From Kitasatospora sp. Root107 (GTDB lineage: Bacteria > Actinomycetota > Actinomycetes > Streptomycetales > Streptomycetaceae): a stretch of 64,000 nt of DNA. Below are positions 7,913-16,822 of the stretch, piece after piece. The notes below the pieces were generated by a model. The model saw only the letters and a list, made by a program, of their open reading frames with translations, had not been told where the DNA came from and made no database searches. Location of the stretch: the NCBI RefSeq assembly GCF_001424875.1, contig NZ_LMCT01000073.1, positions 140,078-204,077 of the forward strand, written 5' to 3'. The position numbers and the translations under genes were made by a program. Position 1 is the stretch's first letter. Each line of letters begins with the position of its first letter.

Positions 7913-8635
7913 TTAACCGCCCCTCAAGAGTTGTACAGACAACATCGGGCCGAGCGGGCCGCTGCGGGCCCGGTCCACCAGCGGAGCGGCGCGGGCCGCC
8001 GCCAGCGCGAGCGGGATCGCCACCAGGATGCCGACCAGCGCACCGGCCACCACGTCGTGCGGGTAGTGCACCCCGATCCAGACCCTGGAGGCGGCCATCA
8101 GCAGCGCGGCCACCCCGCACACCAGGCCGAGCGCCCGCCAGGCGAACCAGAGCGCGGTCGCGGTGGCGAAGGCGATCACCGCGTGGTTGCTCGGAAAGGA
8201 CCAGTCGCCCGGCGGCGGACAGGACTCCAACGTGACGCTGCCGGGGATCTGCCGGCAGGGTCTCACCTCTTCCACCAGGCTCTTCAGCGCCAGGTTCACC
8301 AGGTAGGCGGCGGCCACGATCAGCGGGGCCGCCAGCACCCGGGCCATCACCACCGGATCGGCGCTTCTGGCCCGCCACCAGCCGTAGAGCATGAAGAGCG
8401 CGAAGACCACCAGGCCGAGGTCCGACCAGACCTCGACCAGCCGGTCGAACCAGTGCGGGGCGTCCTGCGCCCAGCCGGTGACCGTGGTGTAGAGGCCGCC
8501 GTCGATCCCGCTGCCGTCGTAGGCGAGGGGCGCGGACCTGAACGTCTCCTGAACAAATGGGATCACAGAGACAACTACTATCAGACGCCGCAGAAGATCC
8601 TGATTTCTCGTCAAACCCTGACAGATCGTCTCCAT
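7913..8635 (-). CDS. PAP2-family membrane phosphatase
   Basis: Encodes 240 aa if the ATG at 8635 is used; the ribosome site there is weak and a GTG at 8566 is an alternative, so the N-terminus is uncertain. The three phosphatase motifs are visible: KSLVEEVRPCR (motif 1, KX6RP-like), PSNHAV (motif 2, catalytic His) and SRVWIGVHYPHDVVAG (motif 3, His nucleophile). Five or six hydrophobic helices surround them, with active site outside the membrane. Family members dephosphorylate undecaprenyl pyrophosphate, phosphatidate or related lipid phosphates; which one is unknown here. It is divergent from the GAF regulator, from which it is separated by 92 bases. Confidence 0.88.
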   Translation of the reverse strand: METICQGLTRNQDLLRRLIVVVSVIPFVQETFRSAPLAYDGSGIDGGLYTTVTGWAQDAPHWFDRLVEVWSDLGLVVFALFMLYGWWRARSADPVVMARVLAAPLIVAAAYLVNLALKSLVEEVRPCRQIPGSVTLESCPPPGDWSFPSNHAVIAFATATALWFAWRALGLVCGVAALLMAASRVWIGVHYPHDVVAGALVGILVAIPLALAAARAAPLVDRARSGPLGPMLSVQLLRGG

Positions 8636-8727
8636 ACCGAACGGTCGAAAGATTTGCCAAGCCCCCCATTCGACGGGCCGACGGTCGTAACCTGTCTCGG
8701 GACACCACGGGACGGGGAGGCACCGGT

Positions 8728-10167
8728 TTGCTGGAGAGTCATCGCGCGGTCCCGCAGCCTCGCCGGACCCCGGAGGCCCTCGATCTGGACCGACAGCACG
8801 ACCGGACGATGTCGGGAGACCCCGGCGCCCCCGAGCCCAGGCCGGAGATCGGGGACTCCTGGGAGCGGCTGCGCCGGCTCGGGCTCGACCCGGAGCGAGG
8901 CCGGAACGCATACCGGCTGAGCCTGGCCGAGGTCGAGCACCGCCGCCGGGAGACCCACCTGTCCGAGATACTCCCGGTGCTCCGCTCCACCCTGCTGCTC
9001 CCCACCAGCGGAATCCCGCTGATCCTGGCGATCAGCGACGGTGAGGGCCATGTGCTCTGGCACGAGGGCGAACGCCCGCTGCTGCGCATCGCCGACGGCA
9101 TCGGCTTCGAGACCGGCGCCCGCTGGGTCGAGGACGAGGTGGGGACCAACGGGATAGGCATGGCGCTGCGGGTCCGCCGTCCGATGCAGGTGCACTCCGC
9201 CGAGCACTACCTGCGCAGCCACCACGACTGGACCTGCGTGGCCGCCCCGATCCACGACCCGCGCACCGGTCAGCTGCTCGGCGCGGTCAACCTCAGCGGC
9301 CCCGCCCGCACCATGGCGCCCTACCTGCTGCCGCTCGCCGCCACCGCCGCCCGGCTGGCCGAGGCCGAGCTGAAGGCCCGTCAGCTGGAGGCGCTGCACC
9401 AGCTGCGCACGGTGGCCATCCCGCTGCTGGCCCGGGTCGACCAGCCCGCCATGGTGGTGGACGGCGCGGGCTGGACAGCCGCCGCGATCGGCCTGCCGCC
9501 GGTCCCCCGGCTGCGGCTGCCCGCCGAGGGGCTCGGCTCCTCACCCCGGCTCTGGCTGCCCACCATCGGCGAGTGCGCGGTCGAACCGCTGGCCGACGGC
9601 TGGCTGATCCGCCCGCTGCGCGGTGGCACCGACCCGGACGGTCTGGCCGAGCAGACCGAGGGCGCCACGATCACCCTGGACCTGCGCCGCAGCACCCGGC
9701 CCGAGCTGGCCGTCCGCGGCGCGGTGGGCAGTTGGTCGCACGCGCTCAGCCCCCGGCACGCCGAACTCGTGCTGCTGCTCGCGGTGCACCGGGACGGGTT
9801 GAGCGCCGCCCAGCTCGCCGAGGCACTGTTCGGCGACCGGGCCAGGACGGTCACCGTCCGGGCCGAGATCTCCCGGCTGCGGCGCTACCTGGGCGGGCTG
9901 CTGGACCACCGGCCCTACCGGCTCAGCCGGTCCGCCGAGGTCTCGGTGCTGCCTCCCGGCGACCCGTACGACCTGCTGCCGACCTCCTCCGCCCCGGCCG
10001 TCCGGGAGCTGCGGGCCGACCTGCTGCGCGGGGTGCTCAGGCTGCCGGGGGCCGGGTGCGTCGGCTCCTGCCTGCCCGGAGAGTCTCAGCCCTCGGCGAG
10101 CAGTGCGGCGAGCTGGTCGTCGGTCGGCCCGGCGGCCGCCTCGTCCGCTGCCGAGACACAGGCGTAG
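8728..10167 (+). CDS. GAF-domain transcriptional regulator (AcoR-like N-terminus, no sigma-54 domain)
   Basis: Encodes 479 aa from a TTG at 8728, chosen because GGGGAGG lies seven bases upstream; upstream in-frame sequence has no site. Residues about 20-50 (GDSWERLRRLGLDPE) and the GAF domain at about 65-210 (ILAISDGEGHVLWHEGE, GARWVEDEVGTNGIGMAL, CVAAPIHDPRTGQLLGAVNLSG) match the sensory half of AcoR-type activators. There is no AAA+ sigma-54 activation domain. Instead residues about 335-410 form a winged helix (ALSPRHAELVLLLAVHRDGLSAAQLAEALFGD). Streptomyces relatives often sit beside aldehyde or alcohol metabolism genes; here the neighbour is a PAP2 phosphatase. The last 82 bases overlap the SsgA-like gene on the other strand. 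Confidence 0.82.
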   Translation: MLESHRAVPQPRRTPEALDLDRQHDRTMSGDPGAPEPRPEIGDSWERLRRLGLDPERGRNAYRLSLAEVEHRRRETHLSEILPVLRSTLLLPTSGIPLILAISDGEGHVLWHEGERPLLRIADGIGFETGARWVEDEVGTNGIGMALRVRRPMQVHSAEHYLRSHHDWTCVAAPIHDPRTGQLLGAVNLSGPARTMAPYLLPLAATAARLAEAELKARQLEALHQLRTVAIPLLARVDQPAMVVDGAGWTAAAIGLPPVPRLRLPAEGLGSSPRLWLPTIGECAVEPLADGWLIRPLRGGTDPDGLAEQTEGATITLDLRRSTRPELAVRGAVGSWSHALSPRHAELVLLLAVHRDGLSAAQLAEALFGDRARTVTVRAEISRLRRYLGGLLDHRPYRLSRSAEVSVLPPGDPYDLLPTSSAPAVRELRADLLRGVLRLPGAGCVGSCLPGESQPSASSAASWSSVGPAAASSAAETQA

Positions 10168-10583
10168 GTGCGGTCAAGCCAGTCCTTCACCTTCGGCTTG
10201 GAGACCTCCAACAGGGCCTGCCCGTGCGGTGATTCGAGCGCCAGGTGCAGGGTCGAGCCGTGGCAGGGGCAGTACGCGGGCCAGAGCTTGACGTCGCCCT
10301 GGCCGCTCAGGCTCTGCAGGCCGTCCCGGAGCAGGTCACGGGAGAACACCCAGTCCGCCTCGTCCGAGCGGCCCAGGTGGAAGGTGAGCAGCACCTCGTA
10401 AGGCCGGTCCGGGTCGTACCTGAACCGGGTGCGCACCTCGCCCACCGAGTCCTCGTCAAGTGCGATCCGCAGCATCAGGATCTCCTCCACCGGCCCGGGC
10501 TCGTCGGGTCGGACCGCCTCGTCGCCCGTGGGGGTGGCGGCGAACGGCGGGTTCGAGGCTGCTGACAGTGGGTCGCGCGGCAT
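10086..10583 (-). CDS. SsgA-family sporulation/cell-division protein
   Basis: Encodes 165 aa. The core matches SsgA-like proteins: RFRYDPDRPYEVLLTFHLG, then VFSRDLLRDGLQSLSGQGDVKLWPA, then LHLALESPHGQALLEVSKPKVKDWLDRT. The ATG at 10583 has GGAGAG six bases upstream. A second ATG at 10475 has an even better GGAGGAG and would give a 129-aa protein of usual family size, so a shorter product is possible. SsgA-like proteins act in septum placement, peptidoglycan and spore maturation in sporulating actinomycetes, partly by recruiting FtsZ through SsgB. Which paralogue this is cannot be told. The 3' end runs 82 bases into the convergent GAF-regulator gene. Confidence 0.88.
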   Translation of the reverse strand: MPRDPLSAASNPPFAATPTGDEAVRPDEPGPVEEILMLRIALDEDSVGEVRTRFRYDPDRPYEVLLTFHLGRSDEADWVFSRDLLRDGLQSLSGQGDVKLWPAYCPCHGSTLHLALESPHGQALLEVSKPKVKDWLDRTYACVSAADEAAAGPTDDQLAALLAEG

Positions 10584-10843
10584 GACGATCTCTCCGAGGC
10601 GGCTGGGGTTCTGCCCAGACTGCGGCAGTGCGCCGCCCGCTGCAACGGTTGCAAAGAGGTTGCAACGGCCGGCCGACCACCCGCCAACAGCCTTCGGGGC
10701 CGCCAGAACTGACGGAGCAGAAGTGTCATCAAGACGTTTCGCACCGGGCCTGGCGAACCGTCAGGTGACCGCTGGTAGTCTCTCCAGCACTCTGCCCGCG
10801 CCCGGGCGGTGTCATGCCCGGACGGTGGGGAGGGGGCAAGTTG

Positions 10844-11857
10844 ATGCTCCGCGAGGAGAGCGGGACGGTGCGGGTCGCCGAGCCCGACCAGCGGCAGGCC
10901 AGGCACGGCCGGCCGAAGCCGATCGGCGCCCGCTTCCGGCTGCCCGGTTTCCGGTTCTCCGGCGCCGCGATGGCGATGTCCACCGTGGTCGGCATCAGCG
11001 TGGCCACCACCTGGCTGGTCAGCCAGCAGCAGAACGTCGGCCGGCCGCCCGGGCTCATCAACGTCGGTGCCAGCCCGCCCGCGCCGAGCCCCGACGCCGT
11101 CCCGCAGCAGGCCGCGAGCAGCTCGGCCGCCCCCAGTGCGACGGCCACCTCGCCCACCACACCCGGCCCGGCCGTCAAGACCGGGACCCCGGCCGCAAAG
11201 CCCAGCCAGCCCCCGGCCCGCCCGGTCACCGCAGGGCCGACGCCGTCCCGGAGCTCCGCGCCGCCGTCGCCGGCCACCGGGGCCCCCGTCGGGCCGCCGG
11301 CCTCCCCGAGCCCGTCCGAGTCCGGGTCCGAGTCCGCCGTGCCGTCGGCCGGTCCGTCCCTCGGCCCGCCGACCGGCCACGGCCCCAGCCAGCCACCGAT
11401 CGCCGCCGCACAGCCCGCCGGCGGCGTCCCGGCCGACAGTGTCCCGGCCGCCAAGTCGCCGGAGGTGCTGACCGGCCTGGCCGAATGCCGGCCGCTCGGC
11501 CTCTCGGGCACCCGGCACACCCTGGAGCTGACGGTGGTCACGCCGATCACCGCGCTGCAGGTCGAGTTCCGCCTCGAGCGGCCGACCGCGCTGCCCGGCA
11601 CCCTGCCCTGGAGCAACCTGCCGGGCACGGTGGTGACGGTCCTTCAGGAGCGCGGCACGGTGATCTACCGCTTCACCCTCACCCCGGGTCTGGACGTCGA
11701 GCCCGGCGCGTACGTCTTCGCCGTGCACGGCGCGACCTCCCCGCTGGACCCGCTCGCCGCGCGCCCGAGCCTCGCCCCCGAGGAGACCTGGACCGCCTCG
11801 GCGTTCAGCCTGCTGGACGAGCCGCGCGCGGTGGCCGTCCGGGGCCTGTTCGGCTGA
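10844..11857 (+). CDS. membrane-anchored Pro/Ser/Ala-rich protein of unknown function
   Basis: Encodes 337 aa from ATG 10844, preceded by GGAGGGGG. There is a basic cytoplasmic N-terminus (about 35 aa). One membrane helix follows at about residues 42-60 (AMAMSTVVGISVATTWLVS). A long disordered Pro/Ser/Ala-rich stretch covers about residues 65-195. A globular C-terminal domain of about 130 aa starts near LAECRPLGLSGTRHTLELTVV and reads like a beta-sandwich, placed outside the cell. I do not recognise the family. The low-complexity linker suggests a domain held away from the membrane through the peptidoglycan. It stands alone, closed by a hairpin after the stop. Confidence 0.72.
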   Translation: MLREESGTVRVAEPDQRQARHGRPKPIGARFRLPGFRFSGAAMAMSTVVGISVATTWLVSQQQNVGRPPGLINVGASPPAPSPDAVPQQAASSSAAPSATATSPTTPGPAVKTGTPAAKPSQPPARPVTAGPTPSRSSAPPSPATGAPVGPPASPSPSESGSESAVPSAGPSLGPPTGHGPSQPPIAAAQPAGGVPADSVPAAKSPEVLTGLAECRPLGLSGTRHTLELTVVTPITALQVEFRLERPTALPGTLPWSNLPGTVVTVLQERGTVIYRFTLTPGLDVEPGAYVFAVHGATSPLDPLAARPSLAPEETWTASAFSLLDEPRAVAVRGLFG

Positions 11858-11862
11858 TCCGT

Positions 11863-11898
11863 ACGCGGTGGCCCGGGGCAGCCCCCGGACCACCGCGT
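11863..11898. terminator. hairpin between convergent genes
   Basis: Inverted repeat ACGCGGTGG/CCACCGCGT with an inner CCGGGG/CCCCGG arm. It starts six bases after the upstream stop and faces the end of the aminopeptidase gene. Confidence 0.8.
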
Positions 11899-11903
11899 TC
11901 AGC

Positions 11904-14387
11904 TCAGCCCCGGATCCGGGCCGCCCTGGCCAGGTCGTCCAGCTGGTCGGCCAGCACCCGGCGCAGCACCGGGCTCAACTCCCCGTCCGCCAGCGTGCGT
12001 TCGGCCAGCGCGACGGCCTCCGGAGTGGACCGGCCGGCCGGGAAGAGGCTACTGGCGAGCAGCCTGGCGGTGATGTCGCCGCGCTTTCCGGCCGACGGGA
12101 TCTCGGCGAAGTACCGCTCCAGATAGGCACTCTGCAGCTGCTCCGAGCCCGACTGCCAGAACCCCTGGGCGGTCGCGTTCAACTGCGCGTTGGAGAGCCC
12201 ACCGGCCGGGTCGAACAGCAGCGCCCAGGCCCGCGCCTTGTCCTCGGCGCCGGGCAGCGCCGCCCGGGCCCGGGCGGCGCCCTCGGCCGCCGTGAGACCG
12301 GGGTCGGCGGCCAGCTCGACCGCGATCCGCTCCTCGCCGATCACGCCCTGCGCCGCCAGCCGGAGCAGCGCGGCCCAGCGCAGCGAGGCGCTGAGCTCCG
12401 CCCCGTGCGCCCCGTCGGCCAGCCAGTGCTCCAGCTCGGTGAGCTGCCCGGGGCCGGTCGCGTTCTCGATCGCGGACTTCAGGGCCGCCAGCCGCAGCCC
12501 CTGGTCGGCCTCCGGCCGGGCCAGCAACTCCCGTGCCACCGTGGCGAGTCGGGCTTCGGCAGCCGACCGTTCGGCCGGTGCCAGGCAGGGCAGCAGGCGG
12601 AGCCGGGAGTAGGTCAGCACCGCCTCCACGATGGCGTCCACCGGCTCGCCCGGCAGGTGCGCGGCGACCAGGTCCAGGTAGGCGGCGGGCGGCAGTTCGC
12701 CGTCCCGGGTGAGGTCCCGGGCGTGCTCCCAGAGCACCGCGCGGGTCAGCGGGTCCTCGATCAGCGAGAGCGAGGAGCTGACGGTCAGCCAGGAGTGCTC
12801 GTCCAGCCGGATCTTGGCCCAGCTGAGGTCACCGAAGTTGGGCAGCAGCAGGGCCGGGCGCGGTGCACCGGACAGCTGCGGCAGGGCGGTCGGCCGACCC
12901 GGCTCGACCTCCACCTCGAAGGACTCGCGCAGCACCGGCCGCCCGTCGGCGTCCAGGTCGAAGACGCCCAGACCGACCAGGTGCGGACGGCTGCCGTCCG
13001 GCACCAGCTCGGCCGAGACGATCCGGTCGCCGTCGTGCTCCACCGCCAGGCGCAGCGTGTCGACGCCGCTGGTGCGCAGCCAGCTCTCCGCCCAGCCGTG
13101 CACGTCCCGGCCGCTGCTCTGCGCCAACACCTCGAGGAACTCGGAGAGTTCGGCGTTGCCGAAGCGGTGCCGGGCGAAGTGCTCGTTGATGCCCGCGAAG
13201 AACGCCTCGTCGCCCAGCCAGGCGACCAGCTGGCGCAGCGCGGCGGCGCCCTTGGCGTAGGAGATGCCGTCGAAGTTGCTCATCGCCTCGGCGACGCTCT
13301 CCAGCCCGTTCGCGGCGATCGGGTGGGTGCTGGCGCGCTGGTCGGCGTCGTAGCCCCAGCCCTTGCGCTTGACCGCGAAGCCGCTCCAGGAGTTGGTGAA
13401 TCGGGTGGCCTCGGCCGCCACCCGGAAACCCAGGTACTCGGCGAAGGACTCGTTCAGCCAGATGTCGTCCCACCAGCGCAGGGTGACCAGGTCACCGAAC
13501 CACATGTGGGCCATCTCGTGCGCCACCACCATGGCCCGGGAGGTCCGTTCGGCCTCGGTCGGCGCGGAGTGGAAGAGCATCTCCTCGGCGAACACCACGC
13601 AGCCCGGGTTCTCCATCGCGCCCCAGTTGAACTCGGGCACGAAAGCCTGCTCGTAGCGGCCGAACGGGTAGCGCTGGTCGAAGAGTTCGTGCAGCCGGTC
13701 GAGCGAGGCGCGGGTCACCTCGAACAGCTCCGCGGCCTCCCGGTCCAGGTCGGCGGCCAGCGCCCGACGGCCGTGCAGACCGAGCGGGATGCCGTCGTGC
13801 TCGGCGTACACCGAGTGCAGCGGGCCCGCCACCACGGTGAACAGGTAGGTGGAGATCGGCAGCGTGGGCTCGAACTCCCAGCGCCCCTCGGCGACCTGCT
13901 TGCCCGCGCCGTTGCCGAGCACCGTCCAGCCGGCCGGGGCGGTGGCGGCGATGGTCAGCGGTGCCTTGAGATCCGGCTGGTCGAAGCAGGGGAAGACCAG
14001 CGGGGCCAGGTCGGGACCGCAGGTCGCGTACAGGTAGACCTCGCCGTCGGCGGGGTCGGTGTAGCGGTGCAGGCCCTCGCCGGTGCTGGAGTAGTTCTGG
14101 TCGGTCTCCAGCAGCAGCTCGTTCTCGGCCAGCAGGCCGGTGAGCTGCAGCCGGTTGCCGTCCAGGGCGGCCGGGTCGAGTTCGGTGCCGTTCAGCACGG
14201 CCCGGTGCAGGGTCTGCGGGCGGAGGTCGAGGAAGGTCCCGGCTCCGGTCTCGGCGCTGCCGAACCGGATCACGGTGGTGCAGCCGAACACCGTCTCGCC
14301 CCGGGTCAGGTCGAGGTCGATGGCGTAGCCGTGCACCTGCAGGAGCTGGGCACGGGTGCGTGCCTCGGTACGTTGAAGAGCTGGCAT
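11904..14387 (-). CDS. pepN: aminopeptidase N (M1 zinc metallopeptidase)
   Basis: Encodes 827 aa from the ATG at 14387, with GGGGAAG upstream; an upstream in-frame ATG at 14438 is considered less likely because relatives begin close to MPALQRTEARTRAQLL. M1 hallmarks are all present: the substrate-gate motif GAMEN (within FNWGAMENPG), the zinc motif HEMAHMWFGD and the third zinc ligand in NESFAEY, 18 residues downstream. The C-terminal half is the alpha-helical ERAP1-like domain. It is a cytosolic enzyme that removes N-terminal residues from peptides during protein turnover. It is a single-gene unit, divergent from the TerD gene. Confidence 0.95.
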   Translation of the reverse strand: MPALQRTEARTRAQLLQVHGYAIDLDLTRGETVFGCTTVIRFGSAETGAGTFLDLRPQTLHRAVLNGTELDPAALDGNRLQLTGLLAENELLLETDQNYSSTGEGLHRYTDPADGEVYLYATCGPDLAPLVFPCFDQPDLKAPLTIAATAPAGWTVLGNGAGKQVAEGRWEFEPTLPISTYLFTVVAGPLHSVYAEHDGIPLGLHGRRALAADLDREAAELFEVTRASLDRLHELFDQRYPFGRYEQAFVPEFNWGAMENPGCVVFAEEMLFHSAPTEAERTSRAMVVAHEMAHMWFGDLVTLRWWDDIWLNESFAEYLGFRVAAEATRFTNSWSGFAVKRKGWGYDADQRASTHPIAANGLESVAEAMSNFDGISYAKGAAALRQLVAWLGDEAFFAGINEHFARHRFGNAELSEFLEVLAQSSGRDVHGWAESWLRTSGVDTLRLAVEHDGDRIVSAELVPDGSRPHLVGLGVFDLDADGRPVLRESFEVEVEPGRPTALPQLSGAPRPALLLPNFGDLSWAKIRLDEHSWLTVSSSLSLIEDPLTRAVLWEHARDLTRDGELPPAAYLDLVAAHLPGEPVDAIVEAVLTYSRLRLLPCLAPAERSAAEARLATVARELLARPEADQGLRLAALKSAIENATGPGQLTELEHWLADGAHGAELSASLRWAALLRLAAQGVIGEERIAVELAADPGLTAAEGAARARAALPGAEDKARAWALLFDPAGGLSNAQLNATAQGFWQSGSEQLQSAYLERYFAEIPSAGKRGDITARLLASSLFPAGRSTPEAVALAERTLADGELSPVLRRVLADQLDDLARAARIRG

Positions 14388-14569
14388 CCCTGCATGCTTC
14401 CCCAGCTCGGCACCCCGTTCAAGACCATTTCGCAGCATTCCGCTCAGAGCGGCACTGCGCGGCAGACTGCTGTCGCCACACGGCGCCGAGCCGGGTCGGA
14501 CGGGCCGTCAGTTGGTTAGGCTCAGGGCCAGGCACACCAGCCAGTTGAGCGCGCATCAGGAGGAGCACA

Positions 14570-15796
14570 GTGACGACGGTCCTGACTCAGGGCGGCAACG
14601 CGCCGTTGACCGCGGCCAGGGTGACGGTCGAGGTGACCGCACCCAAGGCACTGGACGTCTCGGGGCTGCTGCTGACCGAGTCGGGCAAGGTCCGCTCGGA
14701 CGCCGACTTCGTCTTCTTCAACGCGCCGAACGGGCCGGGTGTGACGCACCGTCCGGCCTCCGCCGGATCGCCCGACGCGATCACCGTGGACACCGGCGCG
14801 GTACCGGCCGGGATCGACAAGATCGTGGTGACGGCCAGTCTGGACGACGCGGGGGCCACCTTCGCGGGCACCGAGCCGACCGCCACCCTGCGGGACGCCG
14901 ACACCGGCGCCGTGCTGCTCACCTTCACCCCGCCCCGGCTGACCCGGGAGACCGCTCTGGTGGTGGTCGAGGTCTACCGGCGGGCCGGCGCCTGGAAGGT
15001 CCGCGCGGTCGGCCAGGGCTACGCCAACGGGCTGGCCGGGATCGCCACCGACTTCGGCGTCTCGGTGGACGACTCCCCCGCGCCGCCGCCGATGCCGACG
15101 TCCGCGCCGACCGCATCCGCACCGGCCGCACCCGCACCGACCGCACCCGCAGCGGCCGCCCCGGCCACTGCCACGCCGCCGAGGCCGGTCACCCCGCCCG
15201 CTGTCCCGGCCTCGCTCACCAAGGTCACCCTGGACAAGGGCAAGGTCAGCCTGGCCAAGGGCGGCTCGGTCTCGCTGGAGAAGGCCGGCAAGCCCTTCCT
15301 CTCCGCCATCCGGATGGGCCTCGGCTGGGAGCCGGCCGGCCGGGGCCGCAACGTCGACCTGGACGCCTCCTGCATCGCCTTCGACGCCCAGCGGAACAAG
15401 ATCGAGACCGCCTGGTTCATGAAGCTCTCGATCTTCAACGGCGCGATCGCGCACTCCGGCGACAACCTCACCGGCGAGGGCGCGGGCGACGACGAGTCGA
15501 TCACCGTCCACCTGGAGGGCCTGCCGCCGGAGGTCTGCGGCCTGGTCTTCGTGGTCAACTCCTTCTCCGGCCAGAAGTTCACCGACGTCAAGAACGCCTA
15601 CTGCCGCCTGCTGGACGCCGGTTCGGGCCAGGAGCTGGTCCGCTTCGACCTCACCACCTCCGAGCCGCAGACCGGCGTGGTGATGTGCAAGCTGGTCCGC
15701 CAGTACTCCGGCGAGTGGGTGATGACCGCCATCGGCGAGTACGTCAGTGCCAAGACCGCCCGCGCCATGGTCAAGCCCGCGAGCGCGATGCTCTGA
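14570..15796 (+). CDS. TerD-family protein with two TerD domains
   Basis: Encodes 408 aa from a GTG at 14570, preceded by CAGGAGGAG. The first TerD domain spans about residues 1-165 (FVFFNAPNGPGVTHRP, ATLRDADTGAVLLTFTPPRL, then VVEVYRRAGAWKVRAVGQGYANGL). A Pro/Ala-rich linker covers about 168-205, and a second TerD domain follows (IRMGLGWEPAGRGRNVDLDASC, FSGQKFTDVKNAYCRLLD, FDLTTSEPQTGVVMCKLVRQ). TerD domains bind calcium through acidic loops (DLDAS here). They belong to tellurite-resistance and stress systems; in Streptomyces several copies affect differentiation. It is a single-gene unit with a strong terminator. Confidence 0.9.
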   Translation: MTTVLTQGGNAPLTAARVTVEVTAPKALDVSGLLLTESGKVRSDADFVFFNAPNGPGVTHRPASAGSPDAITVDTGAVPAGIDKIVVTASLDDAGATFAGTEPTATLRDADTGAVLLTFTPPRLTRETALVVVEVYRRAGAWKVRAVGQGYANGLAGIATDFGVSVDDSPAPPPMPTSAPTASAPAAPAPTAPAAAAPATATPPRPVTPPAVPASLTKVTLDKGKVSLAKGGSVSLEKAGKPFLSAIRMGLGWEPAGRGRNVDLDASCIAFDAQRNKIETAWFMKLSIFNGAIAHSGDNLTGEGAGDDESITVHLEGLPPEVCGLVFVVNSFSGQKFTDVKNAYCRLLDAGSGQELVRFDLTTSEPQTGVVMCKLVRQYSGEWVMTAIGEYVSAKTARAMVKPASAML

Positions 15797-15805
15797 CCGA
15801 ACGCC

Positions 15806-15842
15806 GAAGGGGCCGGAGGCGATTGCCGTCTCCGGCCCCTTC
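15806..15842. terminator. terminator between TerD and proline dehydrogenase genes
   Basis: Perfect 13-bp stem GAAGGGGCCGGAG/CTCCGGCCCCTTC with an 11-base loop, ten bases after the TerD stop, between convergent genes. Confidence 0.88.
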
Positions 15843-15854
15843 CGGTGTCACCCG

Positions 15855-16784
15855 TCAGCCCCGGGTGGCCATGGCCCGGAGGAAGAAGGTCAGGTTGGCC
15901 GGGCGCTCGGCCAGGCGGCGCATGAAGTAGCCGTACCACTCCTGGCCGTACGGGAGGTAGACCCGCATGGTGTTGCCGGCCTCGGCGAGGCGGAGCTGCT
16001 CCTCGGGGCGGATGCCGAAGAGCATCTGGTACTCGAAGCTGTCCCGGCCGCGGTGGTGCCACTCGGCCAGCTGGCCGGCGATCTTGATCATGTTCGGGTC
16101 GTGCGAGGCGACCATCGGGTAGCCCTCGCCGTTCATCAGGACCTTGAGGGCCCGGACGTACGCCAGGTCCACGTCGCGCTTGCCCTGGAAGGCGACCGAC
16201 TCGGGCTCCTTGTAGGCGCCCTTGCAGATCCGCACCCGGGACCCGGCGGTGGCCAGGTCACGGCAGTCCGCCTCGGTACGGCGCAGGTACGCCTGGAGCA
16301 CCACGCCGAGCCACGGGAAGTCGGCGCGCAGCTCGCGGGCGATCGACAGGGTGGAGTCGGTGGTGGTGTGGTCCTCCATGTCCAGGGTGACCGTGGTGCC
16401 CGCCTCGGCGGCCGCGACGCAGATCCGCCGGGCGTTCTCCAGCGCGATCTTCTCGCCGTCGACCGGCAGGAACTGGCCGACCGCCGAGAGCTTGACCGAG
16501 ACCTCGGCGTCGGCGGCCAGGCCGGTGTCCTTGAGCGCGGAGAGCAGGTGCTCGTACGCCTCGGCGGTGCCGGCCGCCTGCTCGGCGTCCTTGGTGTCCT
16601 CGCCCAGGTGATCCAGGGTCACCTTGCGGCCGGTGGCGATCAGTTCGTCGGTCGCGGAGACCGCCTGGTCGAGCTGCTCACCGGCGACGAAGCGCTCGAC
16701 TATCGCGTGGGTGGGCGGGAACTTCTCGACGACGGTACGCACCTGCGGGGAGCGGGAGGCGGCGAGGAGGGCGGAACGGAGCAT
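15855..16784 (-). CDS. proline dehydrogenase
   Basis: Encodes 309 aa from ATG 16784, with CAGGAG six bases upstream. It is a monofunctional FAD-dependent PRODH barrel: LDMEDHTTTDST, the RICKGAYKEPE segment with the conserved lysine, and the flavin/substrate signature YLPYGQEWYGYFMRRLAERPAN (YxxYGxxWxxYxxRRxxE). It oxidises L-proline to pyrroline-5-carboxylate at the membrane, passing electrons to quinone. It lies 90 bases downstream of the P5C dehydrogenase gene; a stable hairpin in that gap may reduce read-through. Together the pair converts proline to glutamate. The PucR-type gene divergent from the pair is the likely regulator. Confidence 0.96.
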   Translation of the reverse strand: MLRSALLAASRSPQVRTVVEKFPPTHAIVERFVAGEQLDQAVSATDELIATGRKVTLDHLGEDTKDAEQAAGTAEAYEHLLSALKDTGLAADAEVSVKLSAVGQFLPVDGEKIALENARRICVAAAEAGTTVTLDMEDHTTTDSTLSIARELRADFPWLGVVLQAYLRRTEADCRDLATAGSRVRICKGAYKEPESVAFQGKRDVDLAYVRALKVLMNGEGYPMVASHDPNMIKIAGQLAEWHHRGRDSFEYQMLFGIRPEEQLRLAEAGNTMRVYLPYGQEWYGYFMRRLAERPANLTFFLRAMATRG

Positions 16785-16822
16785 CGGTACTCCTGGCGAT
16801 GTTTCAGCGGGGGAAGAAGGGG

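Noticed and set aside
11868..14519. A 2.6-kb plus-strand open frame opposite aminopeptidase N
   Set aside because: Repetitive Gln/Gly/Arg/Val composition and no start site; pepN explains the region.
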